64,000 nt of DNA from JAQUTK01 sp963677415 (GCA_963677415.2 CAXXFJ010000016.1:20744-84743); one strand, 5' to 3'. Numbered from the stretch's first letter, positions 45,533 to 58,295 are shown. Program-made: numbers and translations. Notes: a model not told the origin generated them from the sequence alone.

Positions 45533-46375
45533 ATGAATTATATTGCCGTTTCGATACATACTTCTCCCAATGTAGATTATATTACGGATGTGTTATGCTC
45601 TTTATTAGGTGAAATAGGCTTTGAAAGCTTTGAGCCCTATGAACTCGGAATAAAAGCTTACATACAAGAATCTGAATATGAGGAAGTCAAACTAAAATCT
45701 GTCTTTGACTCTTTTCCGTTAGAAGCTTCGTTTAACTATTCGGCAAAGCAGATTGAGGATCAGAATTGGAACGAGGAGTGGGAGCAACATTACTTTCAAC
45801 CGATTGTTATTTCTGATAAATGCGTTATTCATAGTACGCATCATACCAATGTGCCGAAAGTAGAGTTTGATATTCTGATAGATCCGAAGATGGCCTTTGG
45901 GTCCGGAAGTCATGAGACTACTTTTCTTATGGTCTCCTATTTGCTCGAAGAAGATGTGCGTGGCAAATCACTCTTGGATATGGGATGTGGTACGGCCGTT
46001 CTTGCTATTTTGGCATCTATGAAAGGGGCTAAACCGGTGATGGGTATTGATATTGACGAATGGGCTTATAATAATGCTTTGGAAAATATTTGTCTGAACC
46101 ACGTGGAGGAAATAGATATTAAGCTTGGTGGTGCTGAATTGATCGATCCATCAAAGAAGTTTGATATTGTAATGGCTAATATTAATCGAAATATCCTTTT
46201 GAATGACATGCATGCATACATTGCTTGTATGAAGAAAGGATCGGTGTTGTTTATGAGTGGCTTTTATGAAGAAGATATTCCGTTGATTCGGTTGGAAGCA
46301 GAGAAACAGGATGTTACATACATTGGCTTTACTAAAAAGAATCAGTGGGTAGCTGTTAGGTTTGAAATGAAATAA
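45533..46375 (+). CDS. prmA: ribosomal protein L11 methyltransferase
   Basis: SAM-dependent methyltransferase that methylates ribosomal protein L11. WNEEWEQHYFQPI near residue 77 is a conserved PrmA segment. The SAM-binding motif I is LLDMGCGTAVLAILA near 146, preceded by DPKMAFGSGSHETT near 118, and MANINRNILL near 210 is the N-x3-N catalytic-type motif. The 280-residue length is normal. It heads a run with an SDR (19-base gap) and uxuA (24-base gap), an unexpected company for a ribosome-modifying enzyme. Confidence 0.92.
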   Translation: MNYIAVSIHTSPNVDYITDVLCSLLGEIGFESFEPYELGIKAYIQESEYEEVKLKSVFDSFPLEASFNYSAKQIEDQNWNEEWEQHYFQPIVISDKCVIHSTHHTNVPKVEFDILIDPKMAFGSGSHETTFLMVSYLLEEDVRGKSLLDMGCGTAVLAILASMKGAKPVMGIDIDEWAYNNALENICLNHVEEIDIKLGGAELIDPSKKFDIVMANINRNILLNDMHAYIACMKKGSVLFMSGFYEEDIPLIRLEAEKQDVTYIGFTKKNQWVAVRFEMK

Positions 46376-46394
46376 CTAATAAGAGATAGAGATT

Positions 46395-47207
46395 ATGGCA
46401 AATTTGTTTGAGATTAAAGGGAAAGTAATTTTAATTACAGGAGGCACAGGGGTTTTGGGAAGCTGTATCTCAAAGCATCTGGCAGAGCAAGGAGCTAAGA
46501 TGGTTATTCTTGCCCGCAACGAAAATAAGGCAACCGGCTTGATTAGTGAAATTAAAAGACTCGGTGGTGAGGCTTTGTTTCTTCAGGCTGATGTGCTGGA
46601 TAAAGGAAGACTTGAAGAATGCAAGAGAATCATAATGGATAAATATGGTCTCATTGAAGTGTTGATTAATGCTGCCGGAGGCAATATGCCCGGAGCTACC
46701 ATTATGCCTGATAAAACTTTCTTTGACTTGAATATCGAAGATTTTCGTAAGGTTGTTGAACTGAATCTCTTTGGAACTGTGATTCCAACATTGGTTTTTG
46801 CCGATGTGATGGTCAAACAGAAGGAGGGAAGTATCATCAATTTCTCGTCAGAATCGGCTTTCCGTCCGCTTACACGTGTGCTTGGTTATGGTGTGGCAAA
46901 GGCTGCAATCAATAACTTTACGCAGTATCTCTCTGCTGAGCTTCCGATAAAGTTTGGCGAAGGTGTACGTGTAAATGCGATAGCACCGGGCTTCTTTCTT
47001 ACAGAGCAGAATCGCTCTTTGTTGTCTAATCCGGATGGCTCATTGACAGCACGTGGCAATTCTGTGATTGCACATACTCCTTATGGCCGTTTCGGCAATC
47101 CGGATGATTTGTTGGGCACCATACAATATCTTGCCAGTGATGCATCCAAATTTACAACGGGTACTGTGACTGTTGTGGATGGTGGGTTTGATGTGTTTTG
47201 TGTGTAA
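46395..47207 (+). CDS. SDR-family oxidoreductase, probable D-mannonate oxidoreductase
   Basis: Short-chain dehydrogenase of 270 residues with the NAD(P) motif TGGTGVLGSCIS near residue 16, NAAGG near 91, catalytic Ser in INFSSES near 148, and Y-x3-K in YGVAKAAI near 167. The closest recognisable type is the Bacteroidetes SDR that reduces D-fructuronate to D-mannonate, doing the job of UxuB. The adjacent uxuA, which uses mannonate, supports this. Substrate assignment rests on context and family resemblance; another sugar-acid dehydrogenase is possible. Confidence 0.78.
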   Translation: MANLFEIKGKVILITGGTGVLGSCISKHLAEQGAKMVILARNENKATGLISEIKRLGGEALFLQADVLDKGRLEECKRIIMDKYGLIEVLINAAGGNMPGATIMPDKTFFDLNIEDFRKVVELNLFGTVIPTLVFADVMVKQKEGSIINFSSESAFRPLTRVLGYGVAKAAINNFTQYLSAELPIKFGEGVRVNAIAPGFFLTEQNRSLLSNPDGSLTARGNSVIAHTPYGRFGNPDDLLGTIQYLASDASKFTTGTVTVVDGGFDVFCV

Positions 47208-47231
47208 TGAACTTTTTAATTTGAGATAATA

Positions 47232-48404
47232 ATGTTTTTAAGCGAACAAACATGGAGGTGGTATGGCCCAAATGATTCCATTTCTTTGTGGGATATAAGA
47301 CAGGCTGGCGCAACCGGGGTAGTCAATGCTTTGCATCATATACCCAATGGAGAAGTCTGGACTGTAGAAGAGATCATGAAAAGGAAGGCACTGATTGAGT
47401 CTGTGGGCTTGAAGTGGACTGTTGTTGAAAGTGTACCGGTGCATGAACATATAAAGACACAAACAGGGTCATACCTAGTATATATAACTAATTACAAACA
47501 GAGCATTCGCAACCTGGCTGCTTGTGGTATCTATGTGATTACGTATAACTTTATGCCGGTGCTCGACTGGACTCGTACCGATCTGGCCTATACACTCCCT
47601 GATGGTTCGAAGGCTTTGCGGTTTGAACGGGCTGCTTTTATGGCTTTTGATCTCTTTATCTTAAAAAGGGCTGCTGCCGAACAAGAGTATTCATCGGAGG
47701 ATAAAAAGAAAGCACGTACCCGTTTCGAACAAATGAGTGAGGAGGAGAAACAGCTTCTTACCCGAAATATGATTGCCGGACTGCCAGGTTCTGAAGAGAG
47801 TTTTACCGTGGAGCAATTTAGGGAAGCTTTGAATAGATACAAAGATATTGATGCAGATAAACTCCGTTCAAACCTGATTTTCTTCCTGAAAGAAATCTGT
47901 CAGGTGGCGGATGAAGTAGGAGCAAAGCTGGTGATTCATCCGGATGATCCTCCTTTCTCAATCCTTGGTTTGCCACGTGTTATGACTACCGAAGATGATT
48001 TCAAAAAGTTAGTTGAGGCCGTTCCTAATGTATCTAACGGACTCTGTTTGTGCACGGGTTCTTTGGGTGTGCGTGCCGACAATGAACTTCCGAATATGAT
48101 TAGACGGTGGGGTGAGCGGATAAACTTTGTTCATTTCCGTAGCACGCAGCGCGATTCCGAAGGAAATTTCTATGAAGCAAACCATCTGGAAGGTGATGTA
48201 GATATGTATTCCGTCATGAAGGCTCTCCTGGAAGTGGAGCAACGACGTGGATGCTCTATTGCACTTCGTCCGGATCATGGGCATCAGATGATTGATGATT
48301 TGAAAAAGAAAACCAATCCCGGTTACTCTTGTATCGGTCGTTTACGAGGCTTAGCCGAACTTCGTGGTCTTGAGATGGGTATTGCCCGTTCAATGAACGA
48401 ATAA
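47232..48404 (+). CDS. uxuA: mannonate dehydratase (copy 2)
   Basis: A second UxuA of 390 residues, clearly homologous to the one at 2371 but diverged (TWRWYGPND, HHIPNGEVW, YNFMPVLDWTRTDL, VIHPDDPPFS, LCTGSLGV, FVHFRST). It makes 2-keto-3-deoxygluconate from mannonate. With the SDR upstream it completes fructuronate to KDG; a uronate isomerase (uxaC) is not in this window. A strong terminator follows. Confidence 0.93.
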   Translation: MFLSEQTWRWYGPNDSISLWDIRQAGATGVVNALHHIPNGEVWTVEEIMKRKALIESVGLKWTVVESVPVHEHIKTQTGSYLVYITNYKQSIRNLAACGIYVITYNFMPVLDWTRTDLAYTLPDGSKALRFERAAFMAFDLFILKRAAAEQEYSSEDKKKARTRFEQMSEEEKQLLTRNMIAGLPGSEESFTVEQFREALNRYKDIDADKLRSNLIFFLKEICQVADEVGAKLVIHPDDPPFSILGLPRVMTTEDDFKKLVEAVPNVSNGLCLCTGSLGVRADNELPNMIRRWGERINFVHFRSTQRDSEGNFYEANHLEGDVDMYSVMKALLEVEQRRGCSIALRPDHGHQMIDDLKKKTNPGYSCIGRLRGLAELRGLEMGIARSMNE

Positions 48405-48449
48405 TCCTGACTTTCAGGGTAGAAACCTAACAAAGTTAATCGCTTTTTA

Positions 48450-48488
48450 AATAGCAGAGTTGTGCGTCCAATGCATAACTCTGCTATT
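48450..48488 (+). terminator. terminator of prmA-SDR-uxuA
   Basis: A 16-bp stem with one G-T pair (AATAGCAGAGTTGTGC), seven-base loop, then TTTTTATT. Confidence 0.85.
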
Positions 48489-48660
48489 TTTATTGGTAAT
48501 AATCATCTTATTCGTTCTTCAGCTGGACTTCTTTTTCTCTCAGGTTCTTCCGGTTTCCTCCCGCTTTTATATGATTTAGACGTCTCACCGGACTAAATCC
48601 AGTAGTTTCTTACTTCTTATCCCTGTGTCCCCTGCACCTTATGCCTCCCTTCTCTCGTCA

Positions 48661-48681
48661 TTGCGGGTCTGACCCGCAATC
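48661..48681. repeat. intergenic palindromic repeat, copy 1
   Basis: Perfect inverted repeat: ATTGCGGGTC, one base, then its complement GACCCGCAAT, followed by CCCCAAAG. The stretch GCACCTTATGCCT occurs on both sides. A second copy is at 50524-50544. Confidence 0.8.
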
Positions 48682-48791
48682 CCCAAAGTGCTGCCCTCCG
48701 CACCTTATGCCTTTCCCCCCGTCAGCCTAACATAATGTGTCTAGCACTGATTTTAGTTGACTCTCAGAAGTTCAACTAAAAATTAGAAACG

Positions 48792-49145
48792 ATGAAGAAT
48801 CAAGGTCATTATTCAGATGAGTTACGCATATCCGCGGTCAAGGATCATCTTGACGGAATGAGTAACAAAGAGGTTTGCCGGAAATATTCGATAGCAAACC
48901 GTACTACGTTATTGAGTTGGATGCATACCTTTGCACCAGAACCAAATCAGGAGGATGAATCTATGAAAAAAGAACGGGAAAGATTAGAGTCCGAAGAGAT
49001 TGCCAGATTGAAAAAGGAACTGAAAAAAGTAAAGATGGATTTGGAACATGAAAAGATGCGCGCTACGGCCTTTGATACAATGATAGACGTTGCGGAGGAA
49101 ATGTTTCAGATTCCAATCCGAAAAAAAGCTGGCACCAAACAGTAG
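48792..49145 (+). CDS. IS3-family transposase OrfA
   Basis: A 117-residue protein with a helix-turn-helix front (YSDELRISAVKDHLDGMSNKEVCRKYSI, cited as pattern; about 6-33) followed by a charged coiled-coil (ERERLESEEIARLKKELKKV). It binds the element ends. Its last codons run over the A7G site at 49121, where a -1 slip would fuse it to OrfB. Confidence 0.88.
   Translation: MKNQGHYSDELRISAVKDHLDGMSNKEVCRKYSIANRTTLLSWMHTFAPEPNQEDESMKKERERLESEEIARLKKELKKVKMDLEHEKMRATAFDTMIDVAEEMFQIPIRKKAGTKQ
49121..49128 (+). promoter_or_regulatory. programmed -1 frameshift site (A7G) of the IS3-family element
   Basis: A AAA AAG heptamer within A7G near the end of orfA. A -1 shift continues into KSWHQTVVRLHTGAPLYHTK and straight into orfB, giving the OrfAB transposase as is normal for IS3 elements. 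Confidence 0.7.
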
Positions 49146-49168
49146 TAAGGCTTCACACAGGAGCTCCT

Positions 49169-50062
49169 TTGTATCATACAAAGGCTCTTTGCGGTCTGTT
49201 TGGTGTATCTAAGCAAGCCTATTACCAGTATCTGGATCACGGTTTAGAGAATGCTGCAAAGGTACAGTTCGTACTTGAATATGTACATGAAATCCGTGGA
49301 AAAGATCCCGGCATCGGTGGGGAGAAGTTATGGGTAATGTATAAAAGCTATTTTGGTGTGGAATACAGCCTTGGGCGGGATTCCTTCTGTAGGATACTCT
49401 GTGTTTATGGTCTGACCATAAGGAAAAGAAGAAAACGAATCCGGACGACGGATTCCAATCATCCTTATCTTTTATATCCGAACCAGATACAGGATCTGAT
49501 TATGGAGCACCCCAATCAGGTGTGGGTGAGTGATATCACTTATATCAGGATCCGTGAGAAGTTCTGCTTTCTCTCCTTGATTACCGATGCTTACGACAAG
49601 GAGATTGTGGGTTATTATGTCGCCCCAACCTTACAAACGGAGTTCACAATCCGGGCTCTTCAACAAGCTTTATCACGGATAGAAGAGGCTGACCGGCTTG
49701 ACTTAATCCACCACTCAGACCGTGGTGTTCAGTATGCCAGCGACTCATATACCAGACTTCTAAAAGAGAACCATATACGGATAAGCATGACGGAGAAAGG
49801 AGATCCGAAAGAGAACGCGATTGCAGAACGTGTAAATGGGATCCTCAAACATGAATTCCTGGAGTATCGTGATTTTAAAGATATCGAAGAGGTGCGAACT
49901 GCCGTTGCAGAAGCTGTAGAGTTCTACAACACCCAAAGACCTCATAAGAGTCTGGATATGATGACACCGATGGAAGCTTCACTTATGAATGGACCCATCA
50001 AGAAAAGATGGAGAAGTTATCGGGAAGAATATCTGCAAAACAATTTGCCTGTGCAGATATAA
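49169..50062 (+). CDS. IS3-family transposase OrfB (DDE integrase domain)
   Basis: A 297-residue catalytic part. An HTH_21-like front (LCGLFGVSKQAYYQYL) leads to an rve-type integrase core: VWVSDITYIRIREKF (first Asp), LIHHSDRGVQYAS (second Asp) and ENAIAERVNGILKHEFL (catalytic Glu), with YNTQRPHKSLDMMTP at the end. Probably made as a fusion with OrfA by -1 frameshifting. The reading frame is intact. Confidence 0.92.
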   Translation: MYHTKALCGLFGVSKQAYYQYLDHGLENAAKVQFVLEYVHEIRGKDPGIGGEKLWVMYKSYFGVEYSLGRDSFCRILCVYGLTIRKRRKRIRTTDSNHPYLLYPNQIQDLIMEHPNQVWVSDITYIRIREKFCFLSLITDAYDKEIVGYYVAPTLQTEFTIRALQQALSRIEEADRLDLIHHSDRGVQYASDSYTRLLKENHIRISMTEKGDPKENAIAERVNGILKHEFLEYRDFKDIEEVRTAVAEAVEFYNTQRPHKSLDMMTPMEASLMNGPIKKRWRSYREEYLQNNLPVQI

Positions 50063-50116
50063 TATGTATGTTTGCAGAACAAACCTATCGGATATTTCCG
50101 AGCTTCAAAAGAGCAA

Positions 50117-50262
50117 AGTCAACCTCTTTTAGGGTCTTGTTCTAAAAGAGTCAACCGTAGTCAGAGATAAAGATAAAGGAGTCAACTGTAGTCAGAGATA
50201 AAAAATAAAGAGTCTACTAAAATCAGAATTAGAAGCTAAAAGAGTCAACCCCTTTCAGGGTC
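50117..50262. repeat. five imperfect 31-bp tandem repeats at the IS3 right end
   Basis: Units begin at 50117, 50148, 50179, 50210 and 50242, each opening AGTCAAC or AGTCTAC (31-32-base period). The fourth unit carries the best match to the inverted left end of the element. Confidence 0.75.
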
Positions 50263-50287
50263 CTACAATGTGCCTCAATAGTTAGTG

Positions 50288-50375
50288 AAGCTGCCAGTTG
50301 ACAACTTACAAGCTGCCAACTGACAACTTAAAAGCTGCCAAGTGACAACCGACAAGCTGTCAACTGACAGCTTCA
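50288..50375. repeat. 22-bp minisatellite, four copies
   Basis: Units start at 50288, 50310, 50332 and 50354, each near AAGCTGCCAACTGACAACTT. The last unit includes a perfect palindrome (AGCTGTCA-AC-TGACAGCT). Non-coding. Confidence 0.85.
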
Positions 50376-50811
50376 TTAGCTCTTCCGAAGAAACCGCTTA
50401 TACTTCCCTGCAGTATCCCATAGCGCACAGTTCCCGAATCGCTGCCTTTGTGGAGCAATCGTCATGCATTTCCCTTTCCGCCTCCTTCTTTATCAGCTCA
50501 AACGTCGTGTAATTCCTTCCGTCATTGCGGGCCTGACCCGCAATCCCCAAAGAGTAGCACCCAACACCTTACGCCTTTCCTTCGTCTAACTATTAGCTCC
50601 CTTCTCACCACAAACAGCCAGTTTTCCCCCTAACGTCCCCGCCTTCTTAAGAGCGAAGAATGCCCATTATCCCTCTTCAATCGTGCCAATCCCGCAGCAG
50701 AGTGACCTTTTCTTCCCTTCGCGTAAAAAAACTTTCACCTGTTTATCGTCAATCTTTCAGCCGTTTAAGTTAAAAGCGCATGTTACCCCTTGAAATAAAG
50801 TTGCAAATATA
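50376..50811. other. intergenic stretch upstream of the rRNA promoters
   Basis: No supportable gene. Apart from the second palindromic repeat (50524-50544) I see only C/T-rich sequence up to the rRNA promoter region. Confidence 0.5.
50524..50544. repeat. intergenic palindromic repeat, copy 2
   Basis: ATTGCGGGCC, T, GACCCGCAAT, one mismatch in the stem relative to copy 1 at 48661; the flanks (GTC before; CCCCAAAG after; ACCTTACGCCTTTCC downstream) are also shared. Confidence 0.8.
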
Positions 50812-50843
50812 TTTGGAGCATATAGTAAAAGGGAGTACTTTTG
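50812..50843 (+). promoter_or_regulatory. rRNA operon promoter P1
   Basis: TTTG at 50812-50815, 20-base spacer, TACTTTTG at 50836-50843. Confidence 0.75.
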
Positions 50844-50963
50844 CACTCGCTTTTAAGGACAGCGGTCCGGTGAATGAAAGCAGCCGATCTTCTTTCCTGC
50901 ATTGAGAGGGTGATAAGCCATCTTGCCAGCATAGAAAGTTTTTCAAAAAAAGGTTGCAAGTAT

Positions 50964-50994
50964 TTTGTCAGGAATAAAAAAGGTGTTACCTTTG
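50964..50994 (+). promoter_or_regulatory. rRNA operon promoter P2
   Basis: TTTG at 50964-50967, 19-base spacer, TACCTTTG at 50987-50994; about 150 bases downstream of P1 and 170 upstream of mature 16S. Confidence 0.75.
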
Positions 50995-51174
50995 TCGTCC
51001 GATTCCCTTCGGGGATTCAGTTTGGAAGCAAACATTCGATCTTTGAATAAATTATAAACAAGTAGTACAAGAGCGGGATTGATAAGGTGTGAACCTTATT
51101 GATTTCAACCGTCCAATTTAGCAATAAATAAAGGAAATGATTGTTCTGAGCAGAGAAAACAAAAAGTAAAATTT

Positions 51175-52699
<1,525 letters not shown>

Positions 52700-52802
52700 T
52701 GGAGCTGAACAATCTTGGTTGGAATGTCCTGCTTTTGTACTTGTTTATATTTTACGATATTGGAGTCACCTAGGTGATGAGCCTGTATTCAGGCGATTTG
52801 AC

Positions 52803-52876
52803 AGTCCTATAGCTCAGTTGGTTAGAGCGCTACACTGATAATGTAGAGGTCGGCAGTTCAAATCTGCCTGGGACTA
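52803..52876 (+). tRNA. tRNA-Ile (GAT)
   Basis: Full cloverleaf: acceptor AGTCCTA/TGGGACT, D-loop AGCTCAGTTGGTTAGAGC, anticodon loop CTGATAA with GAT, T-loop TTCAAAT. No CCA encoded. In the 16S-23S spacer as usual. Confidence 0.95.
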
Positions 52877-52895
52877 CCCTGGGATATGATTATTC

Positions 52896-52969
52896 GGGGG
52901 ATTAGCTCAGCTGGCTAGAGCACCTGCCTTGCACGCAGGGGGTCAACGGTTCGAATCCGTTATTCTCCA
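52896..52969 (+). tRNA. tRNA-Ala (TGC)
   Basis: Acceptor GGGGGAT/ATTCTCC (two G-T pairs), anticodon loop CTTGCAC with TGC, T-loop TTCGAAT. No genomically encoded CCA directly after the discriminator A. Confidence 0.95.
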
Positions 52970-53057
52970 CAAACCTGTTAGAAGTAATAGGATCGTTCTT
53001 TGACATGATGTAATAAAGTTGATTGTAATAAATTCAGTATAGAGCTGAAAGAGATAA

Positions 53058-55930
<2,873 letters not shown>

Positions 55931-55983
55931 TTTCAGCGCAGGCTGTATTTATTAGAATCAACTTACATCATGTCTCGATATTT

Positions 55984-56093
<110 letters not shown>

Positions 56094-56101
56094 TTTTTTC
56101 C

Positions 56102-56133
56102 AGAGTCCTTCAGTTTAATTACTGAGGGACTCT
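56102..56133 (+). terminator. rRNA operon terminator
   Basis: A 13-bp stem with one G-T pair (AGAGTCCTTCAGT), six-base loop TTAATT, followed by CTTTTTTT. Confidence 0.9.
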
Positions 56134-56219
56134 CTTTTTTTAGGGATGCTTGAAGGTTTCTTTTTTGCTGGATTAAAATATTAGTGCTATCTTGCCGTTT
56201 CTTTTAAAAACCTAGTTTC

Positions 56220-57383
56220 ATGCAAACTATTTATGATTCCAGAGGGCGTTGGAAGATTGGCTTTCTATTAGTAGCTTTGGTCATTGCTCTCTCTTCAATT
56301 GTTATTTCCAATCGCTTTGTTTCTGTCCTCGCAGCTGAGGAAAGAAATAAGATGGAAATTTGGGCGGAAGCTACACGCGAATTATCTGTGGGTTTAGCCG
56401 GTGAAGACCAAACGTTGATATTGTCCGTTATCCAGGGAAATAAGACTATTCCGGTTATTGTACTTGATGATTCATCTAAAGTGCTCTGGAATGTCAACTT
56501 TAATCTGCCAGCTGGTAAAGAAGATGAATTCCTGAAGAAAAAGGCTGATCAGTTGAAGCTTACAGATAAAGTTATTGATATTGACCTTGGTGAAGGCTCT
56601 CATCAATATCTCTATTATGATGATTCTGTTATACTCAAGCAGTTGGCTTATTATCCTTATATTTTGCTTTTTATTATATCCTTATTTATATTTCTTGCGT
56701 ATTGGGTGCTCAATTCGACAAAAAGGGCAGAACAAAATCAAGTTTGGGTTGGACTCTCAAAGGAAACGGCTCATCAGCTTGGTACCCCAATTTCTTCTTT
56801 AATGGCGTGGATTGAATTATTAAGAACGGCCAAAGGTGTGGATCCTTCTCTTGTCTATGATATGGAAAAAGACGTTCAAAGGCTTCTCACAATCACAGAT
56901 CGGTTTTCTAAGATTGGGTCTCATCCAAAGCCTCTTCCTTCTGATTTGAATATGGAGATAGAACTGTCTGTTTCTTATATGCGAAAACGTATTTCCAACA
57001 AGGTACTTCTTGTTTCAGATTATGGAGAGATTGATCGGCCGGTTCTGCTCAGTTCTTCCTTGTTTGCATGGGTTATTGAAAATCTGATTAAGAATGCAAT
57101 TGATGCGATGGGTGGGCAAGGATGTATAACGATTTCAACGCACTCAATTCATTCGGGGGTTGCGATTGAAGTAAAGGACACCGGAAGAGGAATTCCACGA
57201 TACAAGTATAAGACAATCTTTAATCCGGGATATACAACAAAACAAAGAGGTTGGGGTTTAGGTTTAACATTAGTAAAAAGAATTGTAGAAGAGTATCATG
57301 GAGGGAGAATCTATGTGAAAGAATCAGGCCTTAATACTGGTACTACTTTCAGAATAGAATTAAGGAAAGTCGAAGGGGTATAA
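56220..57383 (+). CDS. membrane sensor histidine kinase, orphan
   Basis: A 387-residue kinase: membrane helix 1 (about 13-35), a periplasmic sensor of about 100 residues, membrane helix 2 (about 141-161), a HisKA-like segment with the phospho-acceptor in KETAHQLGTPISSL near 183, then a HATPase domain with N-box NLIKNAIDAMGG, G1 DTGRGIP and G2 GWGLGLTLVKRIV. No response regulator is adjacent: the rRNA operon lies upstream and yceD downstream, so its partner must be elsewhere. The signal sensed is unknown. Confidence 0.88.
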   Translation: MQTIYDSRGRWKIGFLLVALVIALSSIVISNRFVSVLAAEERNKMEIWAEATRELSVGLAGEDQTLILSVIQGNKTIPVIVLDDSSKVLWNVNFNLPAGKEDEFLKKKADQLKLTDKVIDIDLGEGSHQYLYYDDSVILKQLAYYPYILLFIISLFIFLAYWVLNSTKRAEQNQVWVGLSKETAHQLGTPISSLMAWIELLRTAKGVDPSLVYDMEKDVQRLLTITDRFSKIGSHPKPLPSDLNMEIELSVSYMRKRISNKVLLVSDYGEIDRPVLLSSSLFAWVIENLIKNAIDAMGGQGCITISTHSIHSGVAIEVKDTGRGIPRYKYKTIFNPGYTTKQRGWGLGLTLVKRIVEEYHGGRIYVKESGLNTGTTFRIELRKVEGV

Positions 57384-57421
57384 AAAGATTGCTTTTTCTT
57401 CTGTCTAACGAATATTTTTAA

Positions 57422-57429
57422 TACCTTTG
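57422..57429 (+). promoter_or_regulatory. -7 box of yceD-rpmF-fabH
   Basis: TACCTTTG, a full match, 20 bases upstream of the TTG start of yceD. Confidence 0.55.
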
Positions 57430-57449
57430 CCCCACTAAATGGTAAAGCA

Positions 57450-58019
57450 TTGGGAAAGTTCGATTTATATAAGATATCTCTAAGAGGTATACAGCCTGAT
57501 ATACAAGAACTTGATTACGATTTGGATCAAGCATTCTTTAAAGCGATTGATTCTCCTGAAGTATCAAAAGGAGATGTACATGTGCATCTTTCAATTACAG
57601 ACAAGATGGATCGCTTCGAGTTTAAGTTTGAAATAAACGGAGTTGCCTTGGTTCCTTGTGACAGATGTCTTGATGATGTCAAAGTGCCAGTAACTGCTAA
57701 AGAGATATTGTTTGTCAAGTTTGGAGAAGAATATGCGGATGAAGGAGATAACGTGGTTGTTATCCCGGAAAAGGAAAGTGAAATCAATATTGCTTGGTTT
57801 CTGTTTGAGTTTATCGCTTTACAGATTCCAATCAAACATGTTCATCCGTCTGGTGAGTGCAATAAACCAATGCTCAGTAAACTGCGTAAGTTTAGAGTAG
57901 TTGATGAGACAGATACAGATGAAAGTGATGATAATACTTTCGAAGAGGATGAACCTGTCGAATCAGATGACATAGACCCGAGATGGGATAAACTAAAGAA
58001 TATAATAGATAATAATTAA
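57450..58019 (+). CDS. yceD: YceD/DUF177 family protein, TTG start
   Basis: A 189-residue protein linked in many bacteria with rpmF and 23S rRNA accumulation. The CDRCLDD cysteine motif near residue 71 is the family mark; a strongly acidic C-terminal tail follows. The frame opens with TTG (GKFDLYKI next), which aligns with the usual MGKFD start, and the only nearby ATG (57439) is out of frame, so TTG is the likely start. rpmF begins 12 bases after its stop. Confidence 0.85.
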   Translation: MGKFDLYKISLRGIQPDIQELDYDLDQAFFKAIDSPEVSKGDVHVHLSITDKMDRFEFKFEINGVALVPCDRCLDDVKVPVTAKEILFVKFGEEYADEGDNVVVIPEKESEINIAWFLFEFIALQIPIKHVHPSGECNKPMLSKLRKFRVVDETDTDESDDNTFEEDEPVESDDIDPRWDKLKNIIDNN

Positions 58020-58031
58020 AGATTAAGTAAA

Positions 58032-58217
58032 ATGGCACATCCTAAGCGAAAACAGTCAAAGACTAGAACAGCAAAAAGAAGAACTCATTATAAAGCAGTA
58101 GCTCCTACTCTTGCTATATGCCCAAATTGTGGCGCATGGCATATTTTCCACATGGTTTGTGGCGAATGTGGCTATTATAGAGGCAAGCTTGCAATTGAGA
58201 AAGAAGCTGCGTTGTAA
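58032..58217 (+). CDS. rpmF: 50S ribosomal protein L32
   Basis: A 61-residue basic protein. The opening AHPKRKQSKTRTAKRRTHYK and the zinc ribbon CPNCGAW-x5-CGECGYYRG define L32. Between yceD and fabH, the conserved yceD-rpmF-fatty-acid-synthesis order. Confidence 0.96.
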   Translation: MAHPKRKQSKTRTAKRRTHYKAVAPTLAICPNCGAWHIFHMVCGECGYYRGKLAIEKEAAL

Positions 58218-58295
58218 ATAGTTAACAAAATTCCTTTTAAGGATAGAGGTGAACATTTGGGATCTCTATCCTTATTACATTAAATCCGGTGCAGT

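Larger units (their letters stand above)
48736..50236 (+). mobile_element. IS3-family insertion sequence, ends approximate
   Basis: An orfA/orfB pair with an A7G frameshift site between related terminal sequences: CTAGCACTGATTTTAGTTGA at the left (48741-48760) and its imperfect inverse near 50210-50233. The exact right boundary is blurred because similar sequence is repeated several times there, and no target duplication could be fixed. Confidence 0.65.

Noticed and set aside
50117..50375. CRISPR array
   Set aside because: Repeats are directly tandem without unique spacers of constant length, and no cas genes are near.
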